Below, in pieces: positions 1 to 9,021 of a DNA stretch of 64,000 bases. The translations under genes were made by a program, and so were the position numbers. Every line of letters begins with the position of its first letter. The first letter of the stretch is position 1. The DNA is taken from the NCBI RefSeq assembly GCF_030151085.1, contig NZ_JASLER010000056.1:248001-312000 (forward strand), read 5' to 3'. The notes under the pieces were generated by a model that was not told where the DNA came from, did no database searches, and was given only the letters and a program-made list of their open reading frames with translations. Source of the DNA: Bacteroides sp. Lineage in GTDB: Bacteria > Bacteroidota > Bacteroidia > Bacteroidales > Bacteroidaceae.

Positions 1-42
1 CTATAATATGAATTGGATTCACTTCGATTTATGAATTTTCAA

Positions 43-1755
43 TTAATTACGTTTAAATTTATACATGCATACTTCATCACGCATATCACAACTACGTTTA
101 TCTGTACGAAACATTTTTTCCAGCTGATATGTTTTACTTAATTCAACCAACATCTTTTGTTCTTCCTTTTCTGGCACCAACAAATAACCTTCGGCAGGTT
201 GTTCTACCTCTATATGTCTCATACGATCATCCAAATAAAAATTTGTACAATAGAAACTCATAGACGAATAAGAATAAACAGGACCTTCAGGTACAGTTGT
301 TTTTACTTGTTCCGCTAAATACTTATCTGATTTTACCGGCAACACAATTGGTTGATATACACCATCCAAAACAATAAACATACAAAGCATGCACCCTGCA
401 ATACCATATAACAAGGAGCGCGTATCAGCACGCTTAACCACCATTTGCAGCGTACAAACAGAAGCTATTACAGGAAGCACAATCAGGAACCATTTGGGTA
501 TGGATAAAGAAGTTTTTTCCAATACACGCATAAATTCTATATTTTCGGCAGCATGACGTCCACTGCCCCAAATACTATCAGGGATCAAGCCACAACGAAC
601 AGAAAGAAACACTAAAGTTAATAACAATCCAAGAGAAGCAAAGATGATTGCACAAATTTTAAAGACTTTAGCTCCACGTTGTGCCAAAGCTAACAAATAT
701 TCGGCAATCAACACTGCCATAAATGGGTAGATAGGAAGTAAATAGACACTTCTTTTACTCTTTGGAATGCAATAGAATATAAAGATTATCAATATAACCA
801 ACCAAACAAACAACTGTATGGGCGATTGATTACAGAAAGTATTCCACCCTTTCTTCAACCGCTGTACCATTCCATTCCCTTGTGGCAAGAACTGCATGTT
901 CTTCCATTTCAAACCAAACAAAGAAATAACCAAGACCAACGTCCAAGGCACCCATCCCCAAATTAAAGTCAGGAAATTATACCAAATAGGATTTTCATGA
1001 GATTCATAAGTCATCTTGCCAAGGAAACGCCCGGTATTCTCTTCCAACACTAAATCCATAAACTCTTTCCCACCTTGCTGGAAAGCAGCCAGATACCATG
1101 CCAACAACGGAATGAGCGAAAGCAAACCGATTCCCGCCAAAGAGAAGAAAGCCTTGACAAATGAACGTCCACGCATCAATTGATAAATACCAATTATCAA
1201 ACAAGGGAAAATAGAGCCTATAGGTCCTTTAGTAAGTGAAGCCCCTCCCATCAGAAGTATTGCCACCCAAGGTATCCCACGGCATTCTTTTTCATCCCAG
1301 CGGTAAAGCAGGCATAGCGACATTACAATGAATGAGACTTGTAGCATATCCACCCGACAAGCAACTGCAGCACGATGCACTTCGAAAGAGGTTAATAACA
1401 GTATGGAAGAAAGTACCGCCGTTTTTACATCTTTACGCTTGGCTATAAATGAGAAAAACACTAACTGCATAGCTAAAAATGCCAACGCAGACGGCAACCG
1501 TGATGAAAACTCCGTCAATCCTCCAAAGATATAGGAAAAAGAAGCAATCGCCCAGTAAAGGAATGGAGGCTTATAAGCAATATCACTTCCATAATTAAAG
1601 GGGAGAATCCAATTTCCACTCTCCAGCATAGAGAAAGCAACAATGGCCTCACGAGGCTCACCCTTAGAATAAAAGATAGTTTCTCCCAAAAAAGGAACAA
1701 CCACAAGTACGCTCAATAGCGCAATAAACCAGAACGCTTTCTTCCTGTCTGACAT
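43..1755 (-). CDS. ArnT/GT39-like lipid-linked sugar glycosyltransferase
   Basis: Polytopic inner-membrane GT-C transferase of about 570 residues. The family moves a sugar from a polyprenyl-phosphate donor to an envelope acceptor such as lipid A or a surface glycan. Visible marks are an N-terminal membrane helix, the early SKGEPR acidic loop motif, a KPP motif typical of the first periplasmic loop, about a dozen hydrophobic segments and a short soluble C-terminal domain. I start it at the ATG at 1755. An in-frame TTG at 1788 lies inside the -7 promoter element and cannot be translated from that promoter. It is divergent from a GtrA/GtrB pair that could supply and flip the donor. The exact sugar and acceptor cannot be read from the sequence. 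Confidence 0.85.
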   Translation of the reverse strand: MSDRKKAFWFIALLSVLVVVPFLGETIFYSKGEPREAIVAFSMLESGNWILPFNYGSDIAYKPPFLYWAIASFSYIFGGLTEFSSRLPSALAFLAMQLVFFSFIAKRKDVKTAVLSSILLLTSFEVHRAAVACRVDMLQVSFIVMSLCLLYRWDEKECRGIPWVAILLMGGASLTKGPIGSIFPCLIIGIYQLMRGRSFVKAFFSLAGIGLLSLIPLLAWYLAAFQQGGKEFMDLVLEENTGRFLGKMTYESHENPIWYNFLTLIWGWVPWTLVLVISLFGLKWKNMQFLPQGNGMVQRLKKGWNTFCNQSPIQLFVWLVILIIFIFYCIPKSKRSVYLLPIYPFMAVLIAEYLLALAQRGAKVFKICAIIFASLGLLLTLVFLSVRCGLIPDSIWGSGRHAAENIEFMRVLEKTSLSIPKWFLIVLPVIASVCTLQMVVKRADTRSLLYGIAGCMLCMFIVLDGVYQPIVLPVKSDKYLAEQVKTTVPEGPVYSYSSMSFYCTNFYLDDRMRHIEVEQPAEGYLLVPEKEEQKMLVELSKTYQLEKMFRTDKRSCDMRDEVCMYKFKRN

Positions 1756-1785
1756 AATTTTATCCGTTTTTATGTTTTCGCTGGG

Positions 1786-1793
1786 CAAAAGTA
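1786..1793 (-). promoter_or_regulatory. Bacteroides -7 element for the GT-C gene
   Basis: Read on the minus strand the sequence is TACTTTTG, an exact match to the Bacteroides -7 consensus TAnnTTTG. It lies about 30 bases upstream of the ATG at 1755. No perfect -33 TTTG is seen. Confidence 0.6.
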
Positions 1794-1815
1794 CAAATTA
1801 TTCTGCAACAATACC

Positions 1816-1823
1816 TAATTTTG
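1816..1823 (+). promoter_or_regulatory. Bacteroides -7 element for the gtrA-gtrB pair
   Basis: TAATTTTG matches TAnnTTTG and lies 21 bases before the ATG at 1845. It is back to back with the minus-strand element at 1786-1793, so the two envelope-glycosylation units share a divergent promoter region of under 40 bases. Confidence 0.6.
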
Positions 1824-1844
1824 CATGCGCAATACAATAAAACT

Positions 1845-2228
1845 ATGATGATGATTAAACTAAAACAATTTCCTGAATTTATCCGTTTCGCTATGGTAGG
1901 TGTCGTTGCCACCATCATACACTACGGGCTGTATTTTATATTGCAACAAATTATAAATGTGAATATAGCCTATACACTAGGCTATGCATGTAGCTTCACT
2001 GCCAACTTCTATCTTTCCGCCTATTTTACGTTTAGAAGAAAACCTTCCTGGAGCAGGGCTTTTGGTTTCGGTGGAGCTCATCTCTGTAATTATTTACTGC
2101 ACATGGGCCTTTTGAACTTGTTCTTATGGTTAGGAGTATCCAAGCCACTGGCACCCATTCCGGTTTTTGCAATAGCCATACCGGTCAACTTTTTATTAGT
2201 TCGATTTGTTTTCAAAAGAAAAGATTGA
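1845..2228 (+). CDS. GtrA-family flippase-like membrane protein
   Basis: Small four-helix membrane protein of 127 residues. The GtrA family is thought to flip undecaprenyl-phosphate-linked sugars across the inner membrane for GT-C enzymes. The sequence shows the family pattern: an early FxRFxxVGxxAT segment (EFIRFAMVGVVATIIHYG), a second helix with GYACSFTANFYLS, and a basic tail after the fourth helix. I choose the ATG at 1845 rather than the TTG at 1821, which overlaps the promoter. The GT2 gene follows 52 bases later on the same strand and probably makes the lipid-linked sugar that this protein flips. Confidence 0.82.
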   Translation: MMMIKLKQFPEFIRFAMVGVVATIIHYGLYFILQQIINVNIAYTLGYACSFTANFYLSAYFTFRRKPSWSRAFGFGGAHLCNYLLHMGLLNLFLWLGVSKPLAPIPVFAIAIPVNFLLVRFVFKRKD

Positions 2229-2280
2229 TAATTTGCTTTTCTCACAATTTCTTACGAACATTGCAGAAACATCTATATTT

Positions 2281-3243
2281 ATGGAAAAGGAAAAATCCCT
2301 CATACTTGCCATAGTCGTACCTTGCTATAAAGAGGAGGCTGTATTACCTGAAACTCACAAAAGACTTTCTCTTTTGCTTGATAAACTAATTCATGAGCAG
2401 CAAATCTCTCCCAAAAGCTATATACTCTATGTAAATGATGGGAGTACAGATCAAACCTGGCCCATTATTAAAGATCTCCATGAGCATACTTCCTATGCCT
2501 GTGGCTTAAATCTTGCAGGAAACGTAGGACATCAAAATGCCTTGCTAGCCGGTCTGAATGCAGTGAAAGAGCGTTGTGATGTAGCTATTTCAATTGATGC
2601 AGATTTACAAGACGACATCCATGTGATTCCTGAGATGATAGATGCTTATAAAGCCGGAAATGATATTGTATATGGCGTACGCAAAGAGCGCAATACCGAT
2701 ACTTTTTTCAAGAGAAGTACCGCCTTGGCTTTTTATCGTCTAATGAAAGCCATGGGTGTGAAGTCGGTCTACAATCATGCAGACTACCGTTTGATGAGTC
2801 AAAGAGCATTGCAATATTTATGCCGCTTCCGTGAACGCAATTTGTACTTGCGTGGGTTAGTACCTCTTGTTGGCTACCAAACAACATCTGTTTATTACAA
2901 TCGCGACAAACGATTTGCAGGAGAATCTAAATACCCATTCAAAAAGATGCTCAATTTTGCTATTGACGGCATCACTTCCTTCTCTGTAAAGCCTGTTCGT
3001 ATGATTTTCTGGTTAGGCTGCATATTCATCTTGATAGCATTATGCGTTACAGCATGGACACTCCATTCTTATTTCCTGCATAGCACTGTCCCCGGATGGT
3101 CTTCTTTAATGATTTCCATTTGGTTGGTAGGCGGAGTAGTACTCATTTCGCTTGGCATTGTTGGAGAATATATCGGAAAGATATACATAGAAGTGAAAGA
3201 CCGCCCACGCTATAATGAGGAGGAATTATTATTACGTTCATAA
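2281..3243 (+). CDS. GtrB/DPM1-like polyprenyl-phosphate glycosyltransferase (GT2)
   Basis: GT2 enzyme of 320 residues that would transfer a nucleotide-activated sugar to undecaprenyl phosphate. Visible motifs are the N-terminal VVPCYKEE, the nucleotide-binding VNDGSTD, the metal-binding DADLQDD and two C-terminal membrane helices ending in GEYIGKIYIEVKDRPRY, the usual ending of the GtrB/YfdH group. The ATG at 2281 puts the catalytic domain directly at the N terminus. A TTG at 2206 would overlap gtrA and add residues unlike the family. With the GtrA protein upstream and the divergent GT-C gene it completes a synthesis, flipping and transfer set. The sugar is unknown. Confidence 0.88.
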   Translation: MEKEKSLILAIVVPCYKEEAVLPETHKRLSLLLDKLIHEQQISPKSYILYVNDGSTDQTWPIIKDLHEHTSYACGLNLAGNVGHQNALLAGLNAVKERCDVAISIDADLQDDIHVIPEMIDAYKAGNDIVYGVRKERNTDTFFKRSTALAFYRLMKAMGVKSVYNHADYRLMSQRALQYLCRFRERNLYLRGLVPLVGYQTTSVYYNRDKRFAGESKYPFKKMLNFAIDGITSFSVKPVRMIFWLGCIFILIALCVTAWTLHSYFLHSTVPGWSSLMISIWLVGGVVLISLGIVGEYIGKIYIEVKDRPRYNEEELLLRS

Positions 3244-3246
3244 ACT

Positions 3247-3876
3247 TCATTCATTCTTTTGCCAGTTCAGAACCTCTTTGGGAGTTTTAAAATAATAAGT
3301 GGCATGAATTTGTTCTACAGAATGACAGCCCCACATAGCTAAACCAAAATCAACTCCGGCATGTGCAGCGCACTCCTTATCATAAACTGTATCTCCAATA
3401 TAAATCACTTCGTGTGGTTTTACCCCCGTTTTGTTTAAGTAAGCCAACATTGGCTCAGCAGATGGCTTGGGAGTAATGCTATCTTCAACAGTTATAACTG
3501 TGTCAAAATATGTATCAATACCAAATTGAGTAAAATCATTATGAAATTCTTTTTTATTCTTAGAGGTGATAATCCCAAGTTTAAAACCTCTGGTTTTAAG
3601 TTCAAGAAGCAATTCCTTTATGCCATCAAATAGTTTCATTGTATATGACAACTCTTTCATGTAGCTATTCCATAGCTGATTAGCCATTGATACCTCATTA
3701 ATACCCAATTGCTTTAATGCCACTTCGCCCGGAATACCTAATGCAAAGTGTAAATCACTGATTGGATAATTCCTATTCTGCAACTCAAGAATAACTCTTT
3801 GTAGTGCAGTAAGATCAGCATAAGCTGAATCTAACATTGTTCCATCAATATCAAATATGATATGCTTGTATTTCAT
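3247..3876 (-). CDS. HAD-superfamily phosphatase
   Basis: Soluble HAD hydrolase of 209 residues, of the phosphoglycolate-phosphatase/beta-phosphoglucomutase-like group. Motif I is FDIDGT with nucleophile Asp9 and acid/base Asp11. Motif II is the Thr of IITSKN. The lysine of PKPSAEP serves as motif III and YIGDTVYD is motif IV. The helical cap between motifs I and II fits a C1 cap. The stop lies 3 bases from the end of the convergent GT2 gene. It is transcribed after the transporter gene at 3891-4856 with a gap of 14 bases, so the two probably form an operon. The substrate cannot be assigned. Confidence 0.8.
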   Translation of the reverse strand: MKYKHIIFDIDGTMLDSAYADLTALQRVILELQNRNYPISDLHFALGIPGEVALKQLGINEVSMANQLWNSYMKELSYTMKLFDGIKELLLELKTRGFKLGIITSKNKKEFHNDFTQFGIDTYFDTVITVEDSITPKPSAEPMLAYLNKTGVKPHEVIYIGDTVYDKECAAHAGVDFGLAMWGCHSVEQIHATYYFKTPKEVLNWQKNE

Positions 3877-3890
3877 ATATCTATTCTACT

Positions 3891-4856
3891 TTAATATTCG
3901 GACATTTCATCCTCTTTCTTCCTCTTTTTCCACAACTGCCAACTATTGATAATGTTTTGCCACAGTACATACGAACCTGGGCCTACAGACGATAATGGAT
4001 TCAAATACGTATATGCCATCCATATAGCCAATACAGTATTCTTCTGACCCAATGCCTGACCTCCACTAATACGTTCCTGATAGTGACCGCCAATTCTTTT
4101 ACCTAAATAGAATTGAATACAACACGTAATCAAACCGGCAAGAGCAATCAGGACTTCTACAAATACTGACGCATCACTATTAATCAAAGAACGTACCGTT
4201 TGCCCGGAAACGATGGCAAGTGCCACTGCCCATAAATAAAAAGCTGCATCCCGACAACCTAATAAAAGATGATGTATTTTCGGCACAAAGGCACGTAGAA
4301 ACCAAGCTAAAAAGAAAGGGAAAAGTAGTAACGGAAATACTTTACTTAGAATTTTCAGAAAAGCAGCAATAAAAGTAATATCAGCATGAGGTTCCACCAT
4401 TGGAAAAACTATTGGAACAGCCACAGCAGCTAGAAGATTGGACAACAATGTATAAGTAGTTAAACTGGATGCACTTCCTCCTAACTTTCCTGTAATAACA
4501 GCAGCAGCAGTGGCAGTAGGACAGATAAGGCAGACCATAGCCCCTTCAAAAACTTCACGATAAGTTTCTTCCATAGGACAATAGACCAATAAAACTGCTA
4601 CAATCAGACAAGAAATCGTTTGAATTATCAGTAGCCACGCATGCCATATTTTTGGTTTTAACTCATGCATCTCTACCTTACAAAACGTAAGTAGCAGTTG
4701 TGCAAAGATTAAAGTTGGAGTAAGAAAAGCCACCAAGCCATTTATACAAGGTTTAGCAGGTGCCAAGAAAGGAATCCTTGCAAAGAAAAAATATCCCAGA
4801 GTGCCGGCAATCATTGCCAAAGGCAACGTCCAGTTCTTCAAGAAACGAAGAATCAT
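3891..4856 (-). CDS. bile acid:sodium symporter (BASS) family transporter
   Basis: Membrane protein of 321 residues with about nine to ten hydrophobic helices. The segment ICPTATAAAVITGKLGG followed by a helix break resembles the crossover region of BASS transporters. The family exports or imports organic anions with sodium, and the name does not prove that bile acids are the substrate. The basic C-terminal tail (WKKRKKEDE) is cytoplasmic. It heads a two-gene operon with the HAD phosphatase and has its own -7 element at 4886-4893. Confidence 0.7.
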   Translation of the reverse strand: MILRFLKNWTLPLAMIAGTLGYFFFARIPFLAPAKPCINGLVAFLTPTLIFAQLLLTFCKVEMHELKPKIWHAWLLIIQTISCLIVAVLLVYCPMEETYREVFEGAMVCLICPTATAAAVITGKLGGSASSLTTYTLLSNLLAAVAVPIVFPMVEPHADITFIAAFLKILSKVFPLLLFPFFLAWFLRAFVPKIHHLLLGCRDAAFYLWAVALAIVSGQTVRSLINSDASVFVEVLIALAGLITCCIQFYLGKRIGGHYQERISGGQALGQKNTVLAIWMAYTYLNPLSSVGPGSYVLWQNIINSWQLWKKRKKEDEMSEY

Positions 4857-4885
4857 ACCTATCTACTTTTAAAATTAACTCGATG

Positions 4886-4893
4886 CAAAGTTA
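4886..4893 (-). promoter_or_regulatory. Bacteroides -7 element for the BASS transporter
   Basis: On the minus strand this reads TAACTTTG, matching TAnnTTTG, 30 bases before the ATG at 4856. Confidence 0.6.
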
Positions 4894-5037
4894 CTTATAT
4901 TATCAATAAGTTGAACCGTATCAATAAATAAATGGTTAGAATAGAAATAAAGTATCTTTCGAGACTAAAACCGCCAAAAATGACCGTGAAATAAACAAAA
5001 CTTAAATACAAAGCATGAGTTTTCTATAAATTTCTAC

Positions 5038-5045
5038 TACATTTG
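5038..5045 (+). promoter_or_regulatory. Bacteroides -7 element for the amidase-MCE operon
   Basis: TACATTTG matches TAnnTTTG. It lies 14 bases before the ATG at 5059, giving a very short leader. A TTTT about 20 bases upstream is the only -33 candidate. Confidence 0.6.
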
Positions 5046-5058
5046 CAACAATTTTTAT

Positions 5059-6300
5059 ATGAAACTATATAGACGCTACATATTATTTATAAGTATATGC
5101 TTAGGGCTGCTTACCTCTCCCTTTGGTATCAGCAGTGCTATAGCTAAAGATTTTGTTGTCGTAATCGATGCTGGTCACGGCGGCCATGATCCGGGTGCAG
5201 TTGGTAAAATCTCCAAAGAAAAGAATATCAATCTGAATGTAGCCCTGAAACTAGGCAAACAAATCAAGAAGAATTGTCCCGATGTAAAAGTAGTCTACAC
5301 TCGGGAACGCGATGTGTTTATCCCTTTGGACCGACGTGCTGAGATAGCAAACGATGCAAAAGCAGATTTATTTATTTCTGTTCATACCAACGCCTTAGCC
5401 AATAACCGGGTGGCAAAAGGAGCTTCTACTTGGACATTAGGTCTAGCCAAATCTGATGCTAATCTAGAAGTGGCAAAACGTGAGAACTCCGTTATTCTAT
5501 ATGAAAGCGATTACAAGACCCGCTACGCTGGTTTTAATCCTAATTCTGCAGAGTCTTATATTATCTTCGAGTTCATGCAAGACAAATACATGTCACAGAG
5601 TGTACATTTAGCTTCACTTGTACAGCGTCATTTTCGCAATACATGCCAACGTGTTGACCGAGGAGTACATCAGGCTGGTTTCCTTGTATTAAAAGCCAGT
5701 GCCATGCCCAGCATATTAGTTGAGCTTGGATTCATCTCTACGCCGGAAGAAGAACGCTATTTAAACTCTGAAACCGGAACAACCACTCTAGCCGACGGAA
5801 TTTTCCGTGCATTCCTTGCTTACAAGCGTGAACAGGAAATTCGCCAGAACGGAAGCAGCAATACCATTTTGCCGGAAGATGTACCAGATCCGGTTAAGAA
5901 AGAAACAATAGATACTACGAGTAATGAAACTCTGGAAAATGAAGAATCACCTAAAGAAGTAGTTTCAAAAGCCCCCCAACGTCCTCAACAAGTAGAAAAA
6001 GCAGTAACTTCTCAAACAGAACGTAGTGGTATCGTGTTTAAAATACAAATACTTACTTCTTCCAGACCATTAGCCCAAAATGACAAAAGATTAAAAGGGC
6101 TGAAAGGTGTAGATTATTATAAGGAAGGCGGCATATATAAATACACTTATGGTGATTCGTCTGATTATAACAATGTATTGCGCACTAAGCGTAACATTGC
6201 AGCTCAATTCAAAGATGCTTTCATCATCGCATTCAAAGATGGCAAAAAGATGAATGTCAACGTTGCTATCGATGAGTTTAAAAGAAAAAGAAACAAATAA
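5059..6300 (+). CDS. N-acetylmuramoyl-L-alanine amidase (Amidase_3)
   Basis: Periplasmic zinc amidase of 413 residues that cuts the bond between MurNAc and the peptide stem. A signal peptide ends near residue 29. The zinc ligands appear as His40 in DAGHGG, Glu54 in SKEKN and His109 in SVHTNA, and the catalytic Glu222 is in VELGF. The catalytic domain ends near residue 265. A low-complexity, Glu/Thr/Pro-rich linker (about 265-325) leads to a C-terminal domain of about 85 residues that resembles a SPOR-like peptidoglycan-binding fold in size and position, though I cannot confirm this by eye. The MCE gene follows after 14 bases. Confidence 0.9.
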   Translation: MKLYRRYILFISICLGLLTSPFGISSAIAKDFVVVIDAGHGGHDPGAVGKISKEKNINLNVALKLGKQIKKNCPDVKVVYTRERDVFIPLDRRAEIANDAKADLFISVHTNALANNRVAKGASTWTLGLAKSDANLEVAKRENSVILYESDYKTRYAGFNPNSAESYIIFEFMQDKYMSQSVHLASLVQRHFRNTCQRVDRGVHQAGFLVLKASAMPSILVELGFISTPEEERYLNSETGTTTLADGIFRAFLAYKREQEIRQNGSSNTILPEDVPDPVKKETIDTTSNETLENEESPKEVVSKAPQRPQQVEKAVTSQTERSGIVFKIQILTSSRPLAQNDKRLKGLKGVDYYKEGGIYKYTYGDSSDYNNVLRTKRNIAAQFKDAFIIAFKDGKKMNVNVAIDEFKRKRNK

Positions 6301-6314
6301 CAACAAGATACATC

Positions 6315-7226
6315 ATGAAGTATATCACTAAAGAAGTCAGAATAGGAATTGCGGGCATTGCTGCCCTCTGCATATTAGTATATGGCATCAATTACCTGAA
6401 AGGCATTAATATGTTTAAGCCTTCCAGTTATTTCTATGTAAAGTTTCAAAATATAAATGGCTTGACCAAGTCGAGCCCGGTATTTGCCGATGGTTTCCGC
6501 GTAGGTATTGTGCGTGATTTATATTATGATTATACACAACCGGGGAAAGTAGTTGCCGAAATAGACGTAAATCCGGATTTGCGCATTCCAAAAGGAAGTA
6601 CTGCCGAACTAACCGCTGAAATGTTAGGAGGAGTAAAAATGAATTTATTGCTTGCCAATAATCCTCGTGAAAAATACCAGATAGGTGATACTATCCCTGG
6701 AATACTCAACAATGGTATGATGGAAAAAGTAGCCAATATGATGCCGGAAATAGAAAAGATACTCCCGAAGTTGGACTCAATTCTCGCTTCATTGAACACA
6801 GTGATGGCGGACCCTGCTATACCTGCAACATTGCATAATCTGCAAGATCTAACTGCAAGCATGGCTGTGAGTAGCCATCAATTGCAAACGCTCATGAAAA
6901 AAGACATCCCCCAATTAACAGGCAAGTTAAATACCATCGGAGACAACTTCATACTCGTTTCCAACAACTTAAAAGAAATAAACTTTGCTGCCGCCATGCA
7001 AAAGGTTGACTCAACGTTAGCAAATGTAAAAATGATTACAGATAAATTGAACCAGAAAGATAACACTATCGGTCTCTTGCTAAATGATCCGTCTCTTTAT
7101 AATAATTTAAATGCGACGACATACAATGCCGCAAGCCTGTTAGAAGACTTAAAATCGCACCCAAAAAGGTACGTTCATTTCTCTTTATTTGGAAAGAAAG
7201 ATAAGGAGAAAATATCCATTAAATAG
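6315..7226 (+). CDS. MCE (MlaD) family lipid-transport protein
   Basis: Membrane-anchored periplasmic protein of 303 residues. One N-terminal helix (about 8-26) is followed by a single MCE domain (about 38-115) with the motif FKNINGLTKSSPV-like (here FQNINGLTKSSPVFADG) and the later GDTIPG turn. The rest is a helical, coiled-coil-prone C-terminal part. MlaD-type proteins form hexameric rings that move phospholipids between the membranes with an ABC transporter. Here the ATPase and permease are not adjacent; the partner is an amidase in the same operon. Confidence 0.87.
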   Translation: MKYITKEVRIGIAGIAALCILVYGINYLKGINMFKPSSYFYVKFQNINGLTKSSPVFADGFRVGIVRDLYYDYTQPGKVVAEIDVNPDLRIPKGSTAELTAEMLGGVKMNLLLANNPREKYQIGDTIPGILNNGMMEKVANMMPEIEKILPKLDSILASLNTVMADPAIPATLHNLQDLTASMAVSSHQLQTLMKKDIPQLTGKLNTIGDNFILVSNNLKEINFAAAMQKVDSTLANVKMITDKLNQKDNTIGLLLNDPSLYNNLNATTYNAASLLEDLKSHPKRYVHFSLFGKKDKEKISIK

Positions 7227-7557
7227 AATTCGTCTAAATAAGCGGATAAGAAATAAAATAAAAGAAAAGCCCTTAACAACTCTATTTAGAGAGTTAGAGA
7301 GTACTTTTCGCACTTCGATACACGAAGAGTATTCGAGATAAGAAATAAACAAAACACATTAGTTATCAAGCAATTACATAAACACAATAGTCCTATACAA
7401 GGGCTATTCTTAGTCATTTCGATAAGTTACTGAGTGTAAAGTGCTTATTACTTTTTGGAGAAACGCAAGAAAAAAAGGATTTGTTTTTTTCGAATAAGAT
7501 TGCGAATTTTGCAATCGTAGAAGTTTTGCTTAATTAATAAATGTATTTAGAGCCGTT
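7227..7557 (+). promoter_or_regulatory. dnaA upstream region with promoter and inverted repeats
   Basis: This 331-base gap carries no gene. A hairpin lies just after the MCE gene (AACTCT-ATTTAG-AGAGTT), and further inverted repeats follow (CTTCG-ATACA-CGAAG; AATAGTCC with GGGCTATT). The likely dnaA promoter is TTTG at 7480-7483, 20 bases, then GAATTTTG at 7504-7511, one base off TAnnTTTG. GATTGC (7498-7503) and GCAATC (7511-7516) form a dyad over the -7 element. I see no cluster of TTATCCACA DnaA boxes, so there is no evidence for an origin here. Confidence 0.5.
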
Positions 7558-8946
7558 ATGAGTGAAATAGATCATGTCGGGCTATGGAACCGCTGCCTTG
7601 AAATTATCAGAGACAATGTTCCGGAGCAGACATATAAAACATGGTTTCTTCCCATCATGCCTTTAAAATATGAGGACAAAACGCTGGTCGTACAAGTGCC
7701 CAGCCAGTTCTTTTATGAGTTTTTGGAAGATAAGTTTGTGGACTTATTGCGTAAAACTCTTTATAAGGTAATAGGTGACGGGACGAAATTGATGTATAAT
7801 GTCATGGTGGATAAGAGTTCCCGCCCTGAGAAAACCGTTAATTACGAATCAACTCATCGTACTATTATTCCACAAAAACCGGTGATCGATAAAAAGATCC
7901 CGCAGATTCCGGTTCCAGAGCTTGATCCGCACTTGAACCCTGAATATAATTTTGAAACATTCATTGAAGGTTATAGCAACAAGCTGTCGCGTAGTGTGGC
8001 AGAAGCTGTTGCTCTTAACCCGGCTAAAACCATATTCAATCCGTTATTTCTGTATGGCGCTTCCGGTGTAGGCAAGACTCACCTTGCCAATGCTATAGGA
8101 ACAAAGATCAAAGAATTATATCCAGACAAAAGAGTTCTATATGTTTCTGCACATTTATTCCAAGTGCAATACACTGACTCTGTGCGCAATAATACCACTA
8201 ACGACTTTATCAACTTCTACCAAACCATTGATATATTGATTATTGATGATATTCAAGAATTTGCCGGCGTTACTAAGACCCAAAATACATTCTTCCATAT
8301 CTTCAATCATTTACACCAAAACGGAAAACAGCTTATTCTGACTTCCGACCGTGCACCCGTGTTACTTCAAGGTATGGAAGAGCGATTAATAACCCGTTTT
8401 AAATGGGGAATGGTTGCCGAATTAGAAAAGCCGACAGTAGAACTTCGTAAAAACATCTTGCGCAACAAGATAAATCGTGATGGATTACAGTTCCCGCCAG
8501 AAGTAATCGAATATATTGCAGAGAATGTAGGAGACAGTGTACGCGATTTAGAAGGTATAGTTATCTCCATTATGGCGCACTCTACCATATACAATAAGGA
8601 GATTGACCTGGAACTTACACAGCGTATCGTCCGTAAAGTTATTAACAGTGAAAGTAAATCGGTTACCGTTGATGACATCATAAAGACTGTATGTAAACAC
8701 TTCGGCTTAGAGAATGCTGCCATTCATACCAAATCCAGAAAGAGAGAAGTAGTACAAGCCAGACAGATAGCTATGTACCTAGCCAAGAATAACACAGAAT
8801 TGTCTACATCTAAAATCGGAGCTATGATTGGCAACAAAGATCACGCTACCGTATTGCATGCATGTAAGACCATTAAGGAACTGAGGGAAGTCGATAAATC
8901 TTTCCGGTCGGAAATTGATGAGATTCAAGCAACACTGAAAAAATAG
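7558..8946 (+). CDS. dnaA: chromosomal replication initiator DnaA
   Basis: Cytosolic AAA+ initiator of 462 residues that binds DnaA boxes and opens the origin. Domain I occupies about residues 1-85 (VPEQTYKTWF). A variable linker runs to about 125. The AAA+ domain has Walker A GASGVGKT at 167-174 and Walker B with Asp230-Asp231 (ILIIDDIQEF). The DNA-binding domain IV has the family signature DHATVLHACKTI near 428-439. Length is normal for the family. It is monocistronic, with its own promoter region upstream. Confidence 0.98.
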   Translation: MSEIDHVGLWNRCLEIIRDNVPEQTYKTWFLPIMPLKYEDKTLVVQVPSQFFYEFLEDKFVDLLRKTLYKVIGDGTKLMYNVMVDKSSRPEKTVNYESTHRTIIPQKPVIDKKIPQIPVPELDPHLNPEYNFETFIEGYSNKLSRSVAEAVALNPAKTIFNPLFLYGASGVGKTHLANAIGTKIKELYPDKRVLYVSAHLFQVQYTDSVRNNTTNDFINFYQTIDILIIDDIQEFAGVTKTQNTFFHIFNHLHQNGKQLILTSDRAPVLLQGMEERLITRFKWGMVAELEKPTVELRKNILRNKINRDGLQFPPEVIEYIAENVGDSVRDLEGIVISIMAHSTIYNKEIDLELTQRIVRKVINSESKSVTVDDIIKTVCKHFGLENAAIHTKSRKREVVQARQIAMYLAKNNTELSTSKIGAMIGNKDHATVLHACKTIKELREVDKSFRSEIDEIQATLKK

Positions 8947-9021
8947 CGGTTAATGATTAGTAATTTGCTTATCAAAGACAAACACAAGCAAATCACTAAT
9001 CACTAATATCTAATCACTAAC

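Noticed and set aside
1756..1788. TTG start for the GT-C gene 33 bases upstream of the ATG.
   Set aside because: The codon lies inside the -7 promoter element; the extra residues look unrelated to the family.
7227..7557. Chromosomal origin next to dnaA.
   Set aside because: No group of DnaA boxes and no AT-rich 13-mer series was found, and dnaA is not a safe marker of the origin in Bacteroides.
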